Shown piece after piece: positions 3,990 through 5,786 of a stretch of DNA of 5,786 nucleotides (position 1 is its first letter; each line of letters starts with the position of its first letter). Source of the stretch: an uncultured Ruminococcus sp. (GTDB taxonomy: Bacteria > Bacillota > Clostridia > Oscillospirales > Acutalibacteraceae); contig CACYDY010000064.1 of the NCBI GenBank assembly GCA_902773245.1, forward strand, positions 1-5,786, read 5' to 3'. Below the pieces are notes generated by a model. That model did no database searches, had not been told where the DNA came from, and saw only the letters and a program-made list of their open reading frames with translations. The position numbers and the translations under genes were made by a program.

Positions 3990-5735
3990 TTACTTAGCTT
4001 GTGTTTCACCGTTATCCGCAACCATTTTGACTTTTACTTTAAATTCTTTACTGTTTGACTGAACCGGCGAAGGTCTGCATATTGAAAACTCCACCTCATC
4101 GCCGGGGCTGAAATTTTCAAACTCGGAATACAGATCCGTAAATCCCGAAACCTTCTTACCGTTTACGCCCGTTATAATATCACCGACCGCAACCTCGGTG
4201 TTTTTGAAAGGGCTGTCATCTGCAATTTCCATGATCTCAACTCCTGCGGGAGTTGAGAATGCGGCATTCTCAGCCGAATCACGGCCTGAAATACCGATTC
4301 TGACTCTGCCGCTGACATAGCCCTTGCTGATAATATCATTGGCAATGCTGACCACAACATTCGACGGGATCGCAAATCCCATACCCTCATAATTTGTATT
4401 TGCGATCTTGATCGTGTTGATACCCATCACCTGACCTGCAATATTCAAAAGCGGCCCACCGGAATTTCCCGGATTTATCGCCGCATCTGTCTGAATGTAA
4501 GGCACAAGCTTATTCGACGAAACAGTTCTGTCAAGCGCAGACACGATACCTCTCGTGAGAGAATTTGAATACTGCACACCGCCGGGATTTCCGACGGCAA
4601 TAGCGTCCTGACCGACTTCGATCTGCTCGGTTTTTACAAACTCAATAGCCTGAAGATCCTTGCCGGATATTTTTAAAACCGCAATATCCGTTCTCGAATC
4701 GAACCCGACTATCGCAGCCATATATTCTTTGCCGTCGGTGGTAATAATTTCAACGTCATAACTCTTGCTGTCCCCGATAACATGACTGTTGGTAACTATA
4801 TACCCGTCCGACGAAACTATTATCCCCGAGCCTGTGCCCATGGAATAATTCTCGTCGCCTATATGGCCGTCGTAAACCATTACGTTAACAACCGAATTCT
4901 CGACCTTTTTGAAAGCCTTCTGAGCGGTGTAATTTCCGGAATCTATATCATCGGGCTGATCGCTGAGCGTTAAAAACTCGTCGTCATCTTTCAGCACAGA
5001 ATCCGAGCTTGGCGGTTCTTTAAGGTTTTCGGGGGTCTGATCGCTGTCGGTGTCCGAAATAGAACCAAAGATATCATCGGTATCCTCGTCTTTATCGTCT
5101 TTATCTTTTTTGTCTTTTTCCTTATCCTTGTCTTTTCCGAAATTGAACCCGAAATCGTAATCAGTGTCAAGATACTCGTCCCAGTCACCGCTCAAAATTC
5201 CGTTTTCTCCGCCGAAAATACCGTTTGCGTTATATGTTCTGACGCACTCGATAATAAACCCTGCCACAAAGATCACTATCAGCCCGACAATTACTATCAA
5301 ATACGATTTCAGACCGCTGCTCATTCTGTCCTTTTTGATCGGAGCATACGCCGCCCCGTCGGTATAGTCTGCGCCGACAAGAGTTCCGTAATTCGGATAC
5401 TCACGCTTATAGTACGGATTATCAAACGAAGAGCCCCGCACTCCGGAATTATCGTTCAGCCTCGGCAAAGCATTCCGAGCCGTATCCGAAACGCCGCCGA
5501 CAGAGCTGCTTGATATATCCCTGTCATAGGGGGAGCTGATCTTTGTATTTCCAAAAGTACTCTCGTTTGTACCGTTCTCCGAATCAGGGATACCGGACCT
5601 CACCGTTTGCGAGTTCATTTCTTCGTTTATTTTATTTTCAAGCTGTTCTTTCCTGTCATCAAGCGACATTGAGGAAAGCTTGTTCACATCGTCGGAAAGT
5701 CTTTCTTCATTGTTTTCGTCAAACAACTCGCTCAT
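3990..5735 (-). CDS. htrA: Membrane-anchored HtrA/DegP-like serine protease with PDZ domain
   Basis: An envelope protease/chaperone that degrades misfolded or damaged proteins outside the membrane. The 581-residue product begins with a long polar, probably cytoplasmic region (1-140, Ser/Asn/Asp-rich). One transmembrane helix follows at about 144-163, then an acidic/basic low-complexity linker (about 201-222, Lys-Asp repeats). The trypsin-like domain (about 270-470) carries the full triad: His318 in VTNSHVI, Asp350 in SRTDIAVLKI and Ser425 in NPGNSGGPL. One PDZ domain spans about 478-574. The N-terminal cytosolic part makes it longer than Bacillus HtrA proteins. ATG at 5735 is chosen over 5759 because GGGAGG (5743-5748) lies 7 bases before it and nothing comparable precedes the outer ATG. 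The promoter is not in the window. Known HtrA genes respond to envelope stress; no such site is visible here. Confidence 0.95.
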   Translation of the reverse strand: MSELFDENNEERLSDDVNKLSSMSLDDRKEQLENKINEEMNSQTVRSGIPDSENGTNESTFGNTKISSPYDRDISSSSVGGVSDTARNALPRLNDNSGVRGSSFDNPYYKREYPNYGTLVGADYTDGAAYAPIKKDRMSSGLKSYLIVIVGLIVIFVAGFIIECVRTYNANGIFGGENGILSGDWDEYLDTDYDFGFNFGKDKDKEKDKKDKDDKDEDTDDIFGSISDTDSDQTPENLKEPPSSDSVLKDDDEFLTLSDQPDDIDSGNYTAQKAFKKVENSVVNVMVYDGHIGDENYSMGTGSGIIVSSDGYIVTNSHVIGDSKSYDVEIITTDGKEYMAAIVGFDSRTDIAVLKISGKDLQAIEFVKTEQIEVGQDAIAVGNPGGVQYSNSLTRGIVSALDRTVSSNKLVPYIQTDAAINPGNSGGPLLNIAGQVMGINTIKIANTNYEGMGFAIPSNVVVSIANDIISKGYVSGRVRIGISGRDSAENAAFSTPAGVEIMEIADDSPFKNTEVAVGDIITGVNGKKVSGFTDLYSEFENFSPGDEVEFSICRPSPVQSNSKEFKVKVKMVADNGETQAK

Positions 5736-5742
5736 CAAATCG

Positions 5743-5748
5743 CCTCCC
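5743..5748 (-). promoter_or_regulatory. Ribosome binding site deciding the htrA start
   Basis: The minus strand has GGGAGG seven bases before the ATG at 5735. It lies inside the longer reading frame that would start at 5759, so that longer frame is unlikely to be used. Confidence 0.8.
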
Positions 5749-5786
5749 GTTTTTTTCATATTAAAAGCTGTCGGGGAACTTTTTAT

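Noticed and set aside
1..5786. CRISPR array, tRNA/rRNA, phage, toxin-antitoxin or defence genes
   Set aside because: I searched for regularly spaced repeats, tRNA-like folds and characteristic proteins and found none; all sizeable frames are accounted for by six ordinary genes.

Overview
The window looks like chromosomal DNA from a low-GC Gram-positive bacterium, most likely a Clostridia member and possibly an Oscillospiraceae/Ruminococcus-type gut anaerobe. This is an inference. It rests on AT-rich spacers, strong AGGAGG-type ribosome binding sites, sigma-A-like promoters, a membrane-anchored HtrA, a UPF0178 protein and an OhrR/MarR regulator. No 16S or other taxonomic marker is present.

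All six genes I accept lie on the minus strand, so transcription runs from high to low coordinates. In that order they are: a membrane-anchored HtrA/DegP-type serine protease with one PDZ domain (5735-3990); an unrecognised 116-residue protein with two membrane helices (3750-3400); a UPF0178 (YaiI/YqxD, DUF188) protein (3328-2855) overlapping by 14 bases a HAD phosphatase of the phosphoglycolate phosphatase type (2868-2239); an OhrR-like MarR regulator (1765-1313); and beta-ketoacyl-ACP synthase III, FabH (962-3), whose stop codon almost touches the window edge. Three starts were moved inward from the longest possible reading frame (fabH, ohrR, htrA) because a good ribosome binding site sits before the inner ATG.

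The noncoding DNA holds the more interesting signals. The regulator has a near-consensus promoter (TTGACA, 17 bases, TACAAT) whose spacer is almost filled by an OhrR-type palindrome, which suggests autorepression. A weaker promoter with a TTTGA/TCAAA inverted repeat just downstream precedes fabH, after a 350-base AT-rich gap. Between the regulator and the HAD gene is a GC-rich, hairpin-rich block bounded by perfect 10-base inverted repeats (1973-2178). It looks like a small dispersed or MITE-like intergenic element. A hairpin with a T-rich tail separates the membrane-protein gene from the UPF0178-HAD pair.

Functionally this is mostly a housekeeping region: envelope protein quality control, a small-molecule phosphatase, and fatty-acid initiation next to a thiol-type regulator. 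The regulator sits at the position that a fatty-acid regulator (FabT) takes in other Firmicutes, but its sequence is OhrR-like and no ohr peroxidase gene is visible. I see no CRISPR array, RNA gene, phage module, defence system or transposase, and no clearly new multi-gene system.
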